Shown here piece after piece: positions 7,062 to 14,623 of a DNA stretch of 17,315 nucleotides. The position numbers were made by a program, and so were the translations under genes. Every line of letters begins with the position of its first letter. Position 1 is the first letter of the stretch. The notes under the pieces were generated by a model. That model was not told the origin of the DNA, did no database searches, and worked only from the letters and a program-made list of their open reading frames with translations. The stretch spans positions 1 through 17,315 of the forward strand of contig JBKQPR010000308.1 of NCBI GenBank assembly GCA_052144935.1. Reading direction: 5' to 3'. The DNA comes from JOPF133 sp052144935 (GTDB lineage Bacteria; Acidobacteriota; Terriglobia; Bryobacterales; Bryobacteraceae).

Positions 7062-7592
7062 ATGCTTTCAGTGACGCAAGTGGCGCGCGCCTGCGGGTTG
7101 AGCCGCAGCACGGTGTTGTATTACGAATCCTTGGGGCTGCTGCCCGCTCCGCCGCGCAGCCAAGGCAACTACCGGCAGTATGGCGATAAACACTTGAACT
7201 GCCTGCGCCAGATCTGCGCATACCGGAGCAGCGGCCTGAAACTGGCGGACGTTCGAACCCTGCTCGCGGAACCGAAGCGCGCGGAAGCGACCGCGGTTCT
7301 CAAGCGCCGCCTGGCGGAGATCGGGGTGGAGATCGAGCGGCTGAAGGAGCACCAGCGCGCCATTCTGCGCCTGCTGGAGCATCGGACTACATTCGCCGGG
7401 AGAAAAAACATGAACAAAGAGAAGTGGGTTGCCATCATGAAGGCCGCCGGTTTCGCGGAAGACGACATGCGAAAGTGGCACCGGGAATTCGAGCGGGCGG
7501 CGCCGGAGGATCACCAGGAATTTCTGGAGTATCTGAAAATTCCCCAGACGGAGATCCAGCGGATCCGGGCCTGGTCGAGGGAAACAGCTTAG
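7062..7592 (+). CDS. MerR-family transcriptional regulator
   Basis: The protein has 176 aa. Residues 1-70 form the MerR winged helix-turn-helix: LSVTQVARACGLSRSTVLYY, then ESLGLLPAPPRS..NYRQYGD. A coiled-coil dimerisation helix follows (about 78-110). The C-terminal part (117-174) reads NKEKWVAIMKAAGF, MRKWHREFERAAPEDHQEFL and IPQTEIQRIRAWS. I recall this Trp/His-rich helical module from other MerR-like regulators, but its ligand is unknown to me. There is no CxnC metal site of the MerR/CueR kind. ATG 7062 is preceded by GAGGAAGAG, a good ribosome-binding site. No target gene is adjacent in the same direction, so the gene may regulate only itself or genes elsewhere. Confidence 0.88.
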   Translation: MLSVTQVARACGLSRSTVLYYESLGLLPAPPRSQGNYRQYGDKHLNCLRQICAYRSSGLKLADVRTLLAEPKRAEATAVLKRRLAEIGVEIERLKEHQRAILRLLEHRTTFAGRKNMNKEKWVAIMKAAGFAEDDMRKWHREFERAAPEDHQEFLEYLKIPQTEIQRIRAWSRETA

Positions 7593-7947
7593 CTCGCCGC
7601 AAGCGGTGCGGATGGATGCCTGCCACACCTCCACGCTTCCGAACGCCAGCCCCGGATCGCGCGCATTCTGCGCTGTGCGGAAACTTCCTCTCTCGGGCAG
7701 TGGCTCAGTTTGAAAATGAGCCACCACCCTCTTTCGGCCCACCCTCCGTAGCGTGGGGGAAGGCATCGGCGACACCCATACAGGCGAGGGCGGTCGGAAA
7801 AGTCCCTTATTTTATTTGCAGTGGGCGCCGTGGCAAAAATGCCTGCCAGGTATGGCTATTGCCGGCGCTGCCGCGGAAGTTTCCTCACTCCGACAACCTC
7901 GACGTCAGCCGGTGCGAAGGCTCTGCGGAAGGTGCGGCGTAGGGCAA
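7593..7947. other. Gene-free remnant region with a hairpin
   Basis: This is 355 bp without a credible gene. GTGGCTCA (7700-7707) and TGAGCCAC (7717-7724) form a perfect 8-bp stem with a 9-nt loop, 108 bp after the MerR stop; there is no U-tract. GGAAACTTCC (7679-7688) recurs inverted as GGAAGTTTCC (7875-7884). The TGGCTCA/TGAGCCA word resembles ends of some IS21-type elements, but no transposase is present. The region leads into the glycosyltransferase remnant and looks like rearrangement debris. Confidence 0.5.
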
Positions 7948-8077
7948 TCCGGCCACCGGTTCGCCGCCCATAGGCTGCACCCGCCAGACCGCAGCGGTGA
8001 TCCCGGACAGTTACGGCCGCCCGGTTTACGAGGTCTACCGGTTCCAGGTGGCAGCCGGTAACGGGACAGACCGGTAG
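7948..8077 (+). pseudogene. Remnant of a second glycosyltransferase gene (3' end only)
   Basis: From 7976 the frame reads CTRQTAAVIPDSYGRPVYEVYRF and ends QVAAGNGTDR before TAG at 8075-8077. It nearly matches the C-terminus of the glycosyltransferase at 6708-6795 (YTRQTVAVIPDSYGRPVYEV). Upstream, similarity continues back to about 7948 (GGTTCGCCGCCCA versus GCTTCGCCGCGCA), but one base is missing, breaking the frame. No start or 5' part is present. The tails differ after EVYRF (QVAAGNG versus AATALKLP), so it is a diverged paralogue or an old duplicate rather than a recent copy. It ends 5 bp before the convergent stop of the TPR-thioredoxin gene. Confidence 0.85.
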
Positions 8078-8082
8078 CCGGC

Positions 8083-10194
8083 TCAGTCGCTCTTTTTGAC
8101 CAGTTCCATCCGCTGGATCATGGTGTCGACCCAGTCGGGCTCGCTGCCATAGCCGATCTGTGTCCAGCGCCAGACGCCTTTGGGATCGACGATCCAGTTC
8201 TGCGGAATGGCAAAGCCATCGAGCAGGGTGGTCACAAAACTAAACGCCGGCAGGACGGGGAAGGTGTAGCCTTTTTCCCTCATGAATGGCTCGACCAGAC
8301 CGAGATCCTCATCGATGTTGAAGGTCAGGATCTGGACGCCGGGGCGCTCCTTCACCGTATCGTAGAGCTTCTGGAGGTGCGGCAGTTCGGCGTTGCAGGG
8401 TCCGCACCAGGTGGCCCACAGGTTGATGAGGACGGACTTCCCTTCGAGCGTGGCCAGCTTCCAGGTCTTGCCCGAGAGGTCGGCAAGTTCGAAAGTGGGG
8501 AGCTGCCTGGTGGGCTTTTCCCAGCGGCCTTCGGCAGCTTCCTGAGGCTTGGAAGCCGGCGGCTTGCTCCAGAGGCTCCAGGCGACTTCGGTGCCACCCA
8601 GCTCCTTCCATATGGCGCGGGCTTCGTCGGTTAGCTCATCCGGGACGCGGCCGTGCCAGGGGGCCGGAGCGGAGGTGCGCGTCTGGATGGCTAACTGGTA
8701 GTAGGTGAGCGCGTCGGCCTTGCGGTTCTCCAGCGCGGCGAGGCGGGCGCGATTGCGCCAATACCCCGACTCGACCTTGTGGTTCGTGGGAACCCCGGCC
8801 TCCACCGCGGTGCGCAGGCCCTCCGCCTCCGTGGCACGGCCGGCCAGGCGGGCGGCTTTCAGGATGAGGCCGGTGACGTTCTGCTGCTGATAGGCCATGT
8901 TGAGCTCGCGCATATCCTGCCCGTCGCCGGCCAGATTATCGTTCTGGACGCTCAGCGACCTGGCCAGAATGGGCTGAGCCTTGTGAAGCAGGTCCAGGGC
9001 ACGCTTGGGCTGCCATTTGTGCGCGATCAGAAAGTTCGCCGCTTGGACATAGGTCGATGAGCGCGGAGGCTCGTAGTCCATGGACCTGAGATAGTGCTCC
9101 ATCGCGGCGATGCCCTCCTTTTCCGGGATCGACATGTCGTCGTAGATCTCGAAAAACCAGGCTGAGCGGCTCAAATAGGTGTTGTCCGGAAAGTCGCGGA
9201 TCCAACCCTTAAGAGCTTCCCGGTGGGCCCGATCGTAGGCGGACCACTGGGCGGCGTCCTTCTGATCTTCCGGCTCTTTATGCGCCTTGTCCCAGCGGTC
9301 GCCGACCACGTCGTAAGCGGCATCGCTGGACGGGAACTCCTTCAGGACGCGGTCGTCCAAGGCGGTGAGGGCAGCTTCAGGGGCGCCGCTCTGCTTGAAT
9401 CCGCTCTTGAGGAAGACCAGCCACTCGGCATCGGGCTTGGGATTGGCGGATTCCAGGCGCTGGAGGTCTTCGGCCACCTGCCGGCGCAGTGCCGCGTGTT
9501 CCCGCGGCGAGCGCGAGCGAAACTCCAGGCCCCAGAGCGTCTCGTACTGCTTGAGGATTTCGGGATCGGTTTCCTTCGCCAGGCGCTCGCGGAGCGCGGC
9601 CGCCACGCGCGCCTGGAGCGCGGTGTTTCCTCCTTTGCCCAGGATCCACTGGGCCCGGTTGTCGGTGGAACTGGTGCAGACGTCGAAGAAGGAGGTGAGC
9701 AATGCAACGGTCTTTTGCCGATCGGTGAACTTTCCCGTGGAGTAAATGTTGGCAAGCTGAAGCGCCGGCCAGGGGAACTGGGGCGCTTTTGCCTGGGCGG
9801 CTTCGAGCAGGCGGATGGCCTCGGGTGTGTCGGTCCCGGTCAGAACGAATCCGGCCAGATAGAGGGCCAGTGGGTCGCCGGGGTTCTGCGCCGCCTGCGC
9901 CCGGTAGCGAGCCTGCCAGGCCGGGACCTGGTCGGTTTCGGAATTGCGCACGAAATTAATCAAGCGCCGGTACGGTTCGAGTTCGCGCGGGTATTTGGCG
10001 ATCAGCCCTTCCAGCACTTCATGCTGCCGCGCGGCTTGGTCGGCAAACTTCAATTTGTCCAGGGACTTGTCACTGAGTTGTTCCCGAAGCGCCTGCCGCA
10101 CTTCGGGAAGGGGATCGCAACCGGGCAGTTGAGGCTGCGCGAAGCAAGTTCCACCGATCGCAAAAGTGGTGATCAGAAGCACCGATGCACGCAT
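8083..10194 (-). CDS. Exported TPR-repeat protein with C-terminal TlpA-like thioredoxin domain
   Basis: The protein has 703 aa. It starts with a signal peptide (MRASVLLITTFAIGGTCFAQ) and has a long helical TPR-like region (about 30-530). The C-terminal redoxin domain begins near residue 565 (LPTFELADLSGKTWKLATLE). The active site is NLWATWCGPCNAELPHL with C597 and C600, and IPQNWIVDPKG supplies the cis-proline. TlpA/ResA-type domains reduce disulfides outside the cytoplasmic membrane. The TPR part probably docks a partner, which is unknown. ATG 10194 follows a strong GGAGGT ribosome-binding site at good spacing. It stands alone. Its promoter must lie in the 50 bp between the ATG and the edge of the putative mobile block, or partly within that block. 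Confidence 0.88.
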   Translation of the reverse strand: MRASVLLITTFAIGGTCFAQPQLPGCDPLPEVRQALREQLSDKSLDKLKFADQAARQHEVLEGLIAKYPRELEPYRRLINFVRNSETDQVPAWQARYRAQAAQNPGDPLALYLAGFVLTGTDTPEAIRLLEAAQAKAPQFPWPALQLANIYSTGKFTDRQKTVALLTSFFDVCTSSTDNRAQWILGKGGNTALQARVAAALRERLAKETDPEILKQYETLWGLEFRSRSPREHAALRRQVAEDLQRLESANPKPDAEWLVFLKSGFKQSGAPEAALTALDDRVLKEFPSSDAAYDVVGDRWDKAHKEPEDQKDAAQWSAYDRAHREALKGWIRDFPDNTYLSRSAWFFEIYDDMSIPEKEGIAAMEHYLRSMDYEPPRSSTYVQAANFLIAHKWQPKRALDLLHKAQPILARSLSVQNDNLAGDGQDMRELNMAYQQQNVTGLILKAARLAGRATEAEGLRTAVEAGVPTNHKVESGYWRNRARLAALENRKADALTYYQLAIQTRTSAPAPWHGRVPDELTDEARAIWKELGGTEVAWSLWSKPPASKPQEAAEGRWEKPTRQLPTFELADLSGKTWKLATLEGKSVLINLWATWCGPCNAELPHLQKLYDTVKERPGVQILTFNIDEDLGLVEPFMREKGYTFPVLPAFSFVTTLLDGFAIPQNWIVDPKGVWRWTQIGYGSEPDWVDTMIQRMELVKKSD

Positions 10195-10245
10195 GGTTTG
10201 TACCTCCAGCTTATCGTGTAGTCTAACAGGGCGGCCAAACCGGAA

Positions 10246-10272
10246 GTGGAGTGCCTGAAAAGTGCGTTACAA
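10246..10272 (+). repeat. Left terminal inverted repeat of the cassette
   Basis: It starts GTGGAGTGCCTG and ends AGTGCGTTACAA, and matches the inverse of 14776-14803. The outer part also takes part in a local perfect 8-bp inverted repeat, CCGGAAGT (10240-10247) with ACTTCCGG (10272-10279), so the end is structured. Confidence 0.55.
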
Positions 10273-10328
10273 CTTCCGGGCACCACCGGAGAACGACGAC
10301 GAAGACGATCGCGAACAGCCTCGTTTCA

Positions 10329-10769
10329 TTAGCCAACCTTGACCTGTACGCTCAGCGCGGACGACGAGACGGGACCCTTCCTCTTTACCGTGAGGCCATC
10401 GGCGGTCTTTTCGCATACAAAGTCAGTTTCGAATGTGAACGAGATCTGCTCGTCAGCAAGGGCTGTCCGTGAAGGCTGGACACCTGGGTCGGGCTCATCG
10501 ATACTTCTGGCGCTCAACTCTAGGTGATCGTAGTCCACCGAAACGCCGGCCTTGAGAGCCATTGCCAACGTGATGGCCGAAAGGCCCTTGGCGTCCCTTA
10601 GCAGGCGGCTAATTTGAGGCTCACTGACCTTCAAAATCTTAGATAGGTCCTTATTTTTCAATATCTTATTGCCTGGATTGCCCCCATTTTTGTAGCGTCG
10701 AAGACCCTCTACGACGGCTTTCGCGAAAGCCGGGTCTGTGTATCGGGAATCGGACGGTCCTCTCGGCAC
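10329..10769 (-). CDS. XRE-like helix-turn-helix regulator
   Basis: The recognisable part reads DPAFAKAVVEGLRRYK, then NKDLSKILKVSEPQISRLLR and GLSAITLAMALKAGVSVDYD. This is a Cro/CI-type helix-turn-helix with the SEPQISRLL recognition helix, at about residues 12-75. The remaining 70 residues (ending SFTFETDFVCEKTADGLTVK then RKGPVSSSALSVQVKVG) look beta-rich and are not recognised. The start is uncertain. GTG 10769 gives 146 aa and lies only 10 bp from a perfect TATAAT, which would make the mRNA nearly leaderless. ATG 10820 gives 163 aa with an odd hydrophobic N-terminus. Neither has a ribosome-binding site. It is divergent from the three-gene operon and shares its promoter region, so it is probably that operon's repressor or activator. 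Confidence 0.7.
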   Translation of the reverse strand: MPRGPSDSRYTDPAFAKAVVEGLRRYKNGGNPGNKILKNKDLSKILKVSEPQISRLLRDAKGLSAITLAMALKAGVSVDYDHLELSARSIDEPDPGVQPSRTALADEQISFTFETDFVCEKTADGLTVKRKGPVSSSALSVQVKVG

Positions 10770-10779
10770 GAACTTTATG

Positions 10780-10825
10780 ATTATAAATATTTTTCTTGTT
10801 GCCGGCCACAAATATTGCATATAAT
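10780..10825. promoter_or_regulatory. Back-to-back divergent promoters of the cassette
   Basis: A perfect TATAAT faces each way: minus strand at 10785-10780 (toward the XRE-like gene) and plus strand at 10820-10825 (toward the operon). The plus-strand -35 candidate is TTGTTG (10796-10801, 18-bp spacer). The minus-strand -35 would fall on the same bases. The two halves form a quasi-palindrome (ATTATAAATATTT facing AAATATTGCATATAAT). It is strikingly AT-rich in GC-rich surroundings and fits a regulator-controlled divergent switch. Confidence 0.6.
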
Positions 10826-11011
10826 AAATTAATGCAAAGGACAGCCCGAAGGGAATAAGCTGTAAAAGTGGAGTTGCGCAGCAGAAGCGAGGCCGGCATG
10901 ACGGGCCCCGGCGCTTAGGCGTAGGGCGAACGTGATGCCTACCGGATGCGATGGGCGCGCAGTCCACGCTAGCTAGGCCCTTGAAGCGGACGGACCAATC
11001 GGGAGTTTAGT

Positions 11012-11629
11012 ATGGCTTTCACGGCTCTGCAAATGGACCAGCGATCACTCAATGTCGCCGTGTCTGGCAGCTTCCATCGGCACATGGCGGCAATCACGGC
11101 GGCCGTCCAAGACTTGCTATCCCGTTGTATCCGGGTTCTTTCCCCCGCCGATCCGCGGGTTGTAGCACACCAAGGGGAGTTCTTGTTCGTGGCAAGCGAC
11201 CGCGTCAGATCGGTGCGCCTCGTCCAAGACCGACACCTGGAATCAATCCGCGCTGCCGATTTTCTCTGGTTGGTCTGTCCCGATGGGTACGTCGGTCAGT
11301 CAGCATCTTTGGAGGTCGGCTTTGCTGCGGCCGTTGGCGTACCGATTTTCTCCACTCATGCACCCAGTGATTTGACGTTGCGACAGTATGTGACCACTGT
11401 ACCGACGCTTTCGGAGGCGTTAAGTAAGGCCGAGGCCAGTTCTCGATCCAGGCGTCGTGAGGGCATCCTTATCGATCCTCACGCATCGGTGGAGGAAGCC
11501 CACAGGCGCCTTGAACAAATCAAGACCGCCCTGACGCGTGGAGGCGGCTTGGTTGAACCAGCGCCTAGCGTTTACGCCGACATGGCGGATCTACAGGGAA
11601 CGTTGGCACTGCCCACCAGCGTGCAATAG
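11012..11629 (+). CDS. Nucleoside 2-deoxyribosyltransferase-like protein
   Basis: The protein has 205 aa. The Rossmann-like core is readable: NVAVSGSF (14-21), RVLSPADPR (41-49), GEFLFVASD (55-63), QDRHLESIRAADFLWLVCPD (72-91), then GYVGQSASLEVGFAAAVGVP (92-111). The family places its catalytic Glu in an E-x-G-x-A setting; here that is E101 in SLEVGFA. Family enzymes cleave or transfer N-glycosidic bonds of deoxynucleosides, and relatives serve as N-glycosidase effectors in some anti-phage systems (for example in certain retrons). The C-terminal 60 residues (SRSRRREG..HRRLEQIKTA) are a charged helix. ATG 11012 follows GGGAG at 6-nt spacing. It is the first gene of a three-gene operon, ending 10 nt before the ATPase start. 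The substrate is unknown. Confidence 0.7.
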   Translation: MAFTALQMDQRSLNVAVSGSFHRHMAAITAAVQDLLSRCIRVLSPADPRVVAHQGEFLFVASDRVRSVRLVQDRHLESIRAADFLWLVCPDGYVGQSASLEVGFAAAVGVPIFSTHAPSDLTLRQYVTTVPTLSEALSKAEASSRSRRREGILIDPHASVEEAHRRLEQIKTALTRGGGLVEPAPSVYADMADLQGTLALPTSVQ

Positions 11630-11639
11630 CGCCTCGGAC

Positions 11640-14009
11640 ATGTTAAGTTTTGAAGAGTTGACGGAAGCACGGCGTTGGCTCCAAAGCTTTTGCCTGCTGC
11701 ACGTCCCCAGCCTCCTCAGCGTGCAATCCGGCATCAGCTTCAAGAAACTCATGGTTTCAGAAGAAGGGAACTTAGACGATGGAGAGCTGCACCATCCCAC
11801 CAACACCGCCACCTGCCTGAGCTCCCTGTTTGACTGTCCTCCGCGATACCGCACCAGCGAATTCAAACGGGCGGAGATTGCGAGATCCGGCTTTTCGCAG
11901 GCGGCACTTCGCCGTCAAAATTGGACGTCCGAAGGCTCCGCAGGGGTGTACTGCAGATGCCGCACCCTTCCAGCGGTTATTGCCTTCTCCACAGGTTTTG
12001 ATAAAAACATCGAAACTCATCTGGTAGAGATTTTTGGTCAGCTTGAGAAGAAGCCAGGACGATTCGGAATAGGCGAGGCGGGCGCAGCATTGCCAGAAGA
12101 CCAGTGGTACCCCCCTAACGCGTTCCACACTTACTGGACCTTGGAGATCCTGAGTCTGATGAAAGACCCCAGGTACAAGGCGCACTATGAAAGACTTTCA
12201 GATCCCAAAGCCCTCGATATCAACCGTAAATGCGATGGAATGGTCTTATGGGCAAGACAACAGCTCGGCACGCAGCTCGGGCTACATTCTGCATCGCCGC
12301 AGTCGTCAGTCTTGGATTCAGATCAGCTTGCTTGGTCGCTCGCGATTTTCCTCGCTTTCGATAAGACGCTAACGATGAATTTGGAGAACCGAGATTTCCT
12401 GAAGCAAGCGTTCAAGTGCCTGTTTTCAACACAGGCCGACGGCACATGGCGCCATTACAAGCCACTTTTCCACTACAAGAAAGCAGGCAACGCATACTGT
12501 TATGTATTCGAGACTTTCGCGGTCTTGCTCCAGTGTGCGCTTCAGGAAAGGGCCGAAGCTGAGATGCTCCGGGAACTACTTAAGCCTTACTGCAATAACT
12601 TGATGGACCTCTGGCGGTATGCTGATTCGACGAAAATACCCGTTCCTCGCGCCCCTGGAGGGAAGGAAATTGGGTGGTGCTCCGGGCATCGGACCAACGT
12701 CACGGAGCCGGAAAGTTGGGCGACAGCGAGCGTCTTTTCATATTCACAGGCACTGCGCAGACTTTTGGGGATATGGTGTCGTGAAGAGGCCCTCGCTAAT
12801 CGCAAGGCTCCCAGGACCCGTCGGGACCGCGATGATGCTGCGAAGGACATGCGTGATCGGGGCAACACGTGGCGAGTGGATAAGGCACCGGTATCGGAGC
12901 GGCTTTGGACTATGTTTGTCAACCCGGCGCTAATGCACGAGTGCCTTGACAAGCTCGAACCGGATAGTCAGCCCATCGAAAAGAACCATGCCAGATCGGC
13001 GATCCTGTTTGGGCCGCCTGGCACTGGCAAAACAACCCTCGTGCGTTCGCTAGCAGATCTCATCGAGTGGGACTACGTGGAAATACACGCAAGCCATTTC
13101 GTCGCGGAAGGTCTGCCAGAAGTTCAGAGAACGGCGGACAAGATCTTTAAACAGCTCTCGGAGCTAGATCATGCCGTTGTATTGTTTGATGAAATCGATG
13201 AGCTCGTCCGCGAACGTGATATGGAGAAAGACGCGTTCGGCAGATTTCTCACCACCAGCATGTTGCCAAAGCTGGCCGAGCTCTGGGAAGCCAGGAACAT
13301 CCTTTATTTCGTAGCAACCAACCACATCAACTACTTCGATAGTGCAATTATCCGGAGTCATCGATTCGACGCCCTGATACTCGTGAGTCCTCCATCGTTC
13401 GAGGCAAAGGTCGAGGAGATCGTCAGACTCCTTTCAGAAGTGTACCAACTGAAAGTGCAGCTTGATGTTAGCGAGGAGCAAATCCAGGAAGCTCTGAATA
13501 AAGTTATTAGTAGTGTCCCCAAATCAGAAGGCTTGGAGCCGTCGCGAGCGGGCGAGGCACAGGTGGATGCTCCCGAGCGCTACCGAGAACAGAAGCTGGA
13601 TCCCAAGCTTGCCTTGGCTAAGTTCGCATTGCTGCGGTGGGATGAACTCGACGAACTGGCCCTCCGGCTAGCCCACAGACTGCCTGCTCCCTCTTCCGAG
13701 GGAGAGATCATTTCGGCCGACATGTTTCGCGATGCGCTGGACGCCGTCGCTGACGCGGAATGGCGCAAAAACAAGAGCTATCTTGACTACTTCCGCGATA
13801 CCCAGTCAGAGCGGAGAGACTACCAGATGTTGAACTTCTGGCGAGTTAAAGACACATTTGAAGCTTCAGTACCGGACGTGGTTGTCGCTAATGGGTCCAA
13901 GTGGCTGGCCAAGACTGCGGACTCACTAAAAGACATCAACATTCCAGGGTTCGAGCTATTTTCTGCGCCATCGGGTGGCGTTGAAATTCGAGTGACGGTC
14001 CCCGGGTGA
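11640..14009 (+). CDS. AAA+ ATPase with large helical N-terminal domain
   Basis: The protein has 789 aa from ATG 11640 (MLSFEELTEARRWL). The frame is open upstream to 11538, but there it overlaps the previous gene. Residues 450-620 are an AAA+ core: Walker A GPPGTGKTT (458-466), Walker B VVLFDEIDEL (513-522, D517/E518), sensor-1 FVATNH (N561), and arginine-finger region IIRSHRFD (570-577). The N-terminal 440 residues are helical and Trp/Tyr-rich. HPTNTATCLSSLFD, NAFHTYWTLEIL, DSDQLAWSLAIFLAF and QADGTW (a QW-like motif) suggest an alpha/alpha toroid like prenyltransferases or terpene cyclases, but I do not recognise it. The C-terminal 170 residues are unassigned. No nuclease motif is seen. 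It is coupled by a GTGA overlap to the glycosylase gene. The role may be ATP-driven sensing or remodelling. Confidence 0.72.
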   Translation: MLSFEELTEARRWLQSFCLLHVPSLLSVQSGISFKKLMVSEEGNLDDGELHHPTNTATCLSSLFDCPPRYRTSEFKRAEIARSGFSQAALRRQNWTSEGSAGVYCRCRTLPAVIAFSTGFDKNIETHLVEIFGQLEKKPGRFGIGEAGAALPEDQWYPPNAFHTYWTLEILSLMKDPRYKAHYERLSDPKALDINRKCDGMVLWARQQLGTQLGLHSASPQSSVLDSDQLAWSLAIFLAFDKTLTMNLENRDFLKQAFKCLFSTQADGTWRHYKPLFHYKKAGNAYCYVFETFAVLLQCALQERAEAEMLRELLKPYCNNLMDLWRYADSTKIPVPRAPGGKEIGWCSGHRTNVTEPESWATASVFSYSQALRRLLGIWCREEALANRKAPRTRRDRDDAAKDMRDRGNTWRVDKAPVSERLWTMFVNPALMHECLDKLEPDSQPIEKNHARSAILFGPPGTGKTTLVRSLADLIEWDYVEIHASHFVAEGLPEVQRTADKIFKQLSELDHAVVLFDEIDELVRERDMEKDAFGRFLTTSMLPKLAELWEARNILYFVATNHINYFDSAIIRSHRFDALILVSPPSFEAKVEEIVRLLSEVYQLKVQLDVSEEQIQEALNKVISSVPKSEGLEPSRAGEAQVDAPERYREQKLDPKLALAKFALLRWDELDELALRLAHRLPAPSSEGEIISADMFRDALDAVADAEWRKNKSYLDYFRDTQSERRDYQMLNFWRVKDTFEASVPDVVVANGSKWLAKTADSLKDINIPGFELFSAPSGGVEIRVTVPG

Positions 14010-14623
14010 CTAAGAGGACTGAACGGCCTAAAGGTCTTGAAACCGTGGCATCAGCGCCTGAGCTGGTGCTTTCGGCCCGCGACTCCGTGTTGGCACGCGT
14101 AATCGCGGCTCAGCCGGCTCGATGGCCTTCTAACCCCACCGAAGACCCAATTTGGGGGCTCGTCCGAATCGTGATGGCACAGCAGATTTCCACTAGTGTG
14201 GCCTGCCGGCTAGCAGAACGGGTAATGTCTGCATATCCGATGCTGACAACGCCTTTAGCCGAGACGGTGCCGGGTTGGGAGTGTCTTCGCGCGCTGGGTC
14301 TCCCCGAGCGCCGATCCAAGTGCTGCGTCAGTATTCTACAGAGATCAGAGGAGATTCGGGCGAGGGTGCGGCGGGGGCAACTATGGGAAGATTCTCTTGC
14401 CGGCGTCAAGGGTATCGGACCGTGGACACTTGCAGTGTTTCGCATCATGGTCCTTCGCGATCCCGATGTGCTTCCCATAGGCGACGTCGGGCTTGAAAGG
14501 GCCGTCGCGAACATCTACGGAAGCTCACAGCGTGTCGAGTGTCTGGGCGAGACGTGGCGACCATTCCGATCCGTCGCCTGCTGGTACCTGTGGAGGACTT
14601 TGGGGAACGAGCAACTCGGTTGA
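14006..14623 (+). CDS. HhH-GPD DNA glycosylase, AlkA-like
   Basis: The protein has 205 aa and begins at GTG 14006, overlapping the ATPase stop by 4 nt (GTGA), which implies translational coupling. Signatures are IVMAQQISTSVACRLAERV (55-73), the helix-hairpin-helix LAGVKGIGPWTLAVFRIMVL (131-150), the catalytic Asp D160 in PIGDVGLERA, and WRPFRSVACWYLWR (184-197), which matches the AlkA-type tail. The family flips damaged or modified bases out of DNA and cuts the N-glycosidic bond. There is no Lys at the OGG/EndoIII lyase position and no FeS cysteine cluster, so a monofunctional glycosylase is expected. It lacks the N-terminal TBP-like domain of E. coli AlkA. It could be ordinary alkylation repair, but its coupling to the AAA+ and NDT-like genes argues for a dedicated system. 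Confidence 0.82.
   Translation: MTKRTERPKGLETVASAPELVLSARDSVLARVIAAQPARWPSNPTEDPIWGLVRIVMAQQISTSVACRLAERVMSAYPMLTTPLAETVPGWECLRALGLPERRSKCCVSILQRSEEIRARVRRGQLWEDSLAGVKGIGPWTLAVFRIMVLRDPDVLPIGDVGLERAVANIYGSSQRVECLGETWRPFRSVACWYLWRTLGNEQLG

Noticed and set aside
7700..7724. Considered as an IS21-type element end because of TGGCTCA/TGAGCCA.
   Set aside because: Only one hairpin, no istA/istB genes, and no second end located; recorded only as a hairpin in a gene-free region.
9223..10221. 332-aa plus-strand frame.
   Set aside because: It is the antisense shadow of the TPR-thioredoxin gene, with no recognisable domain or ribosome-binding site.
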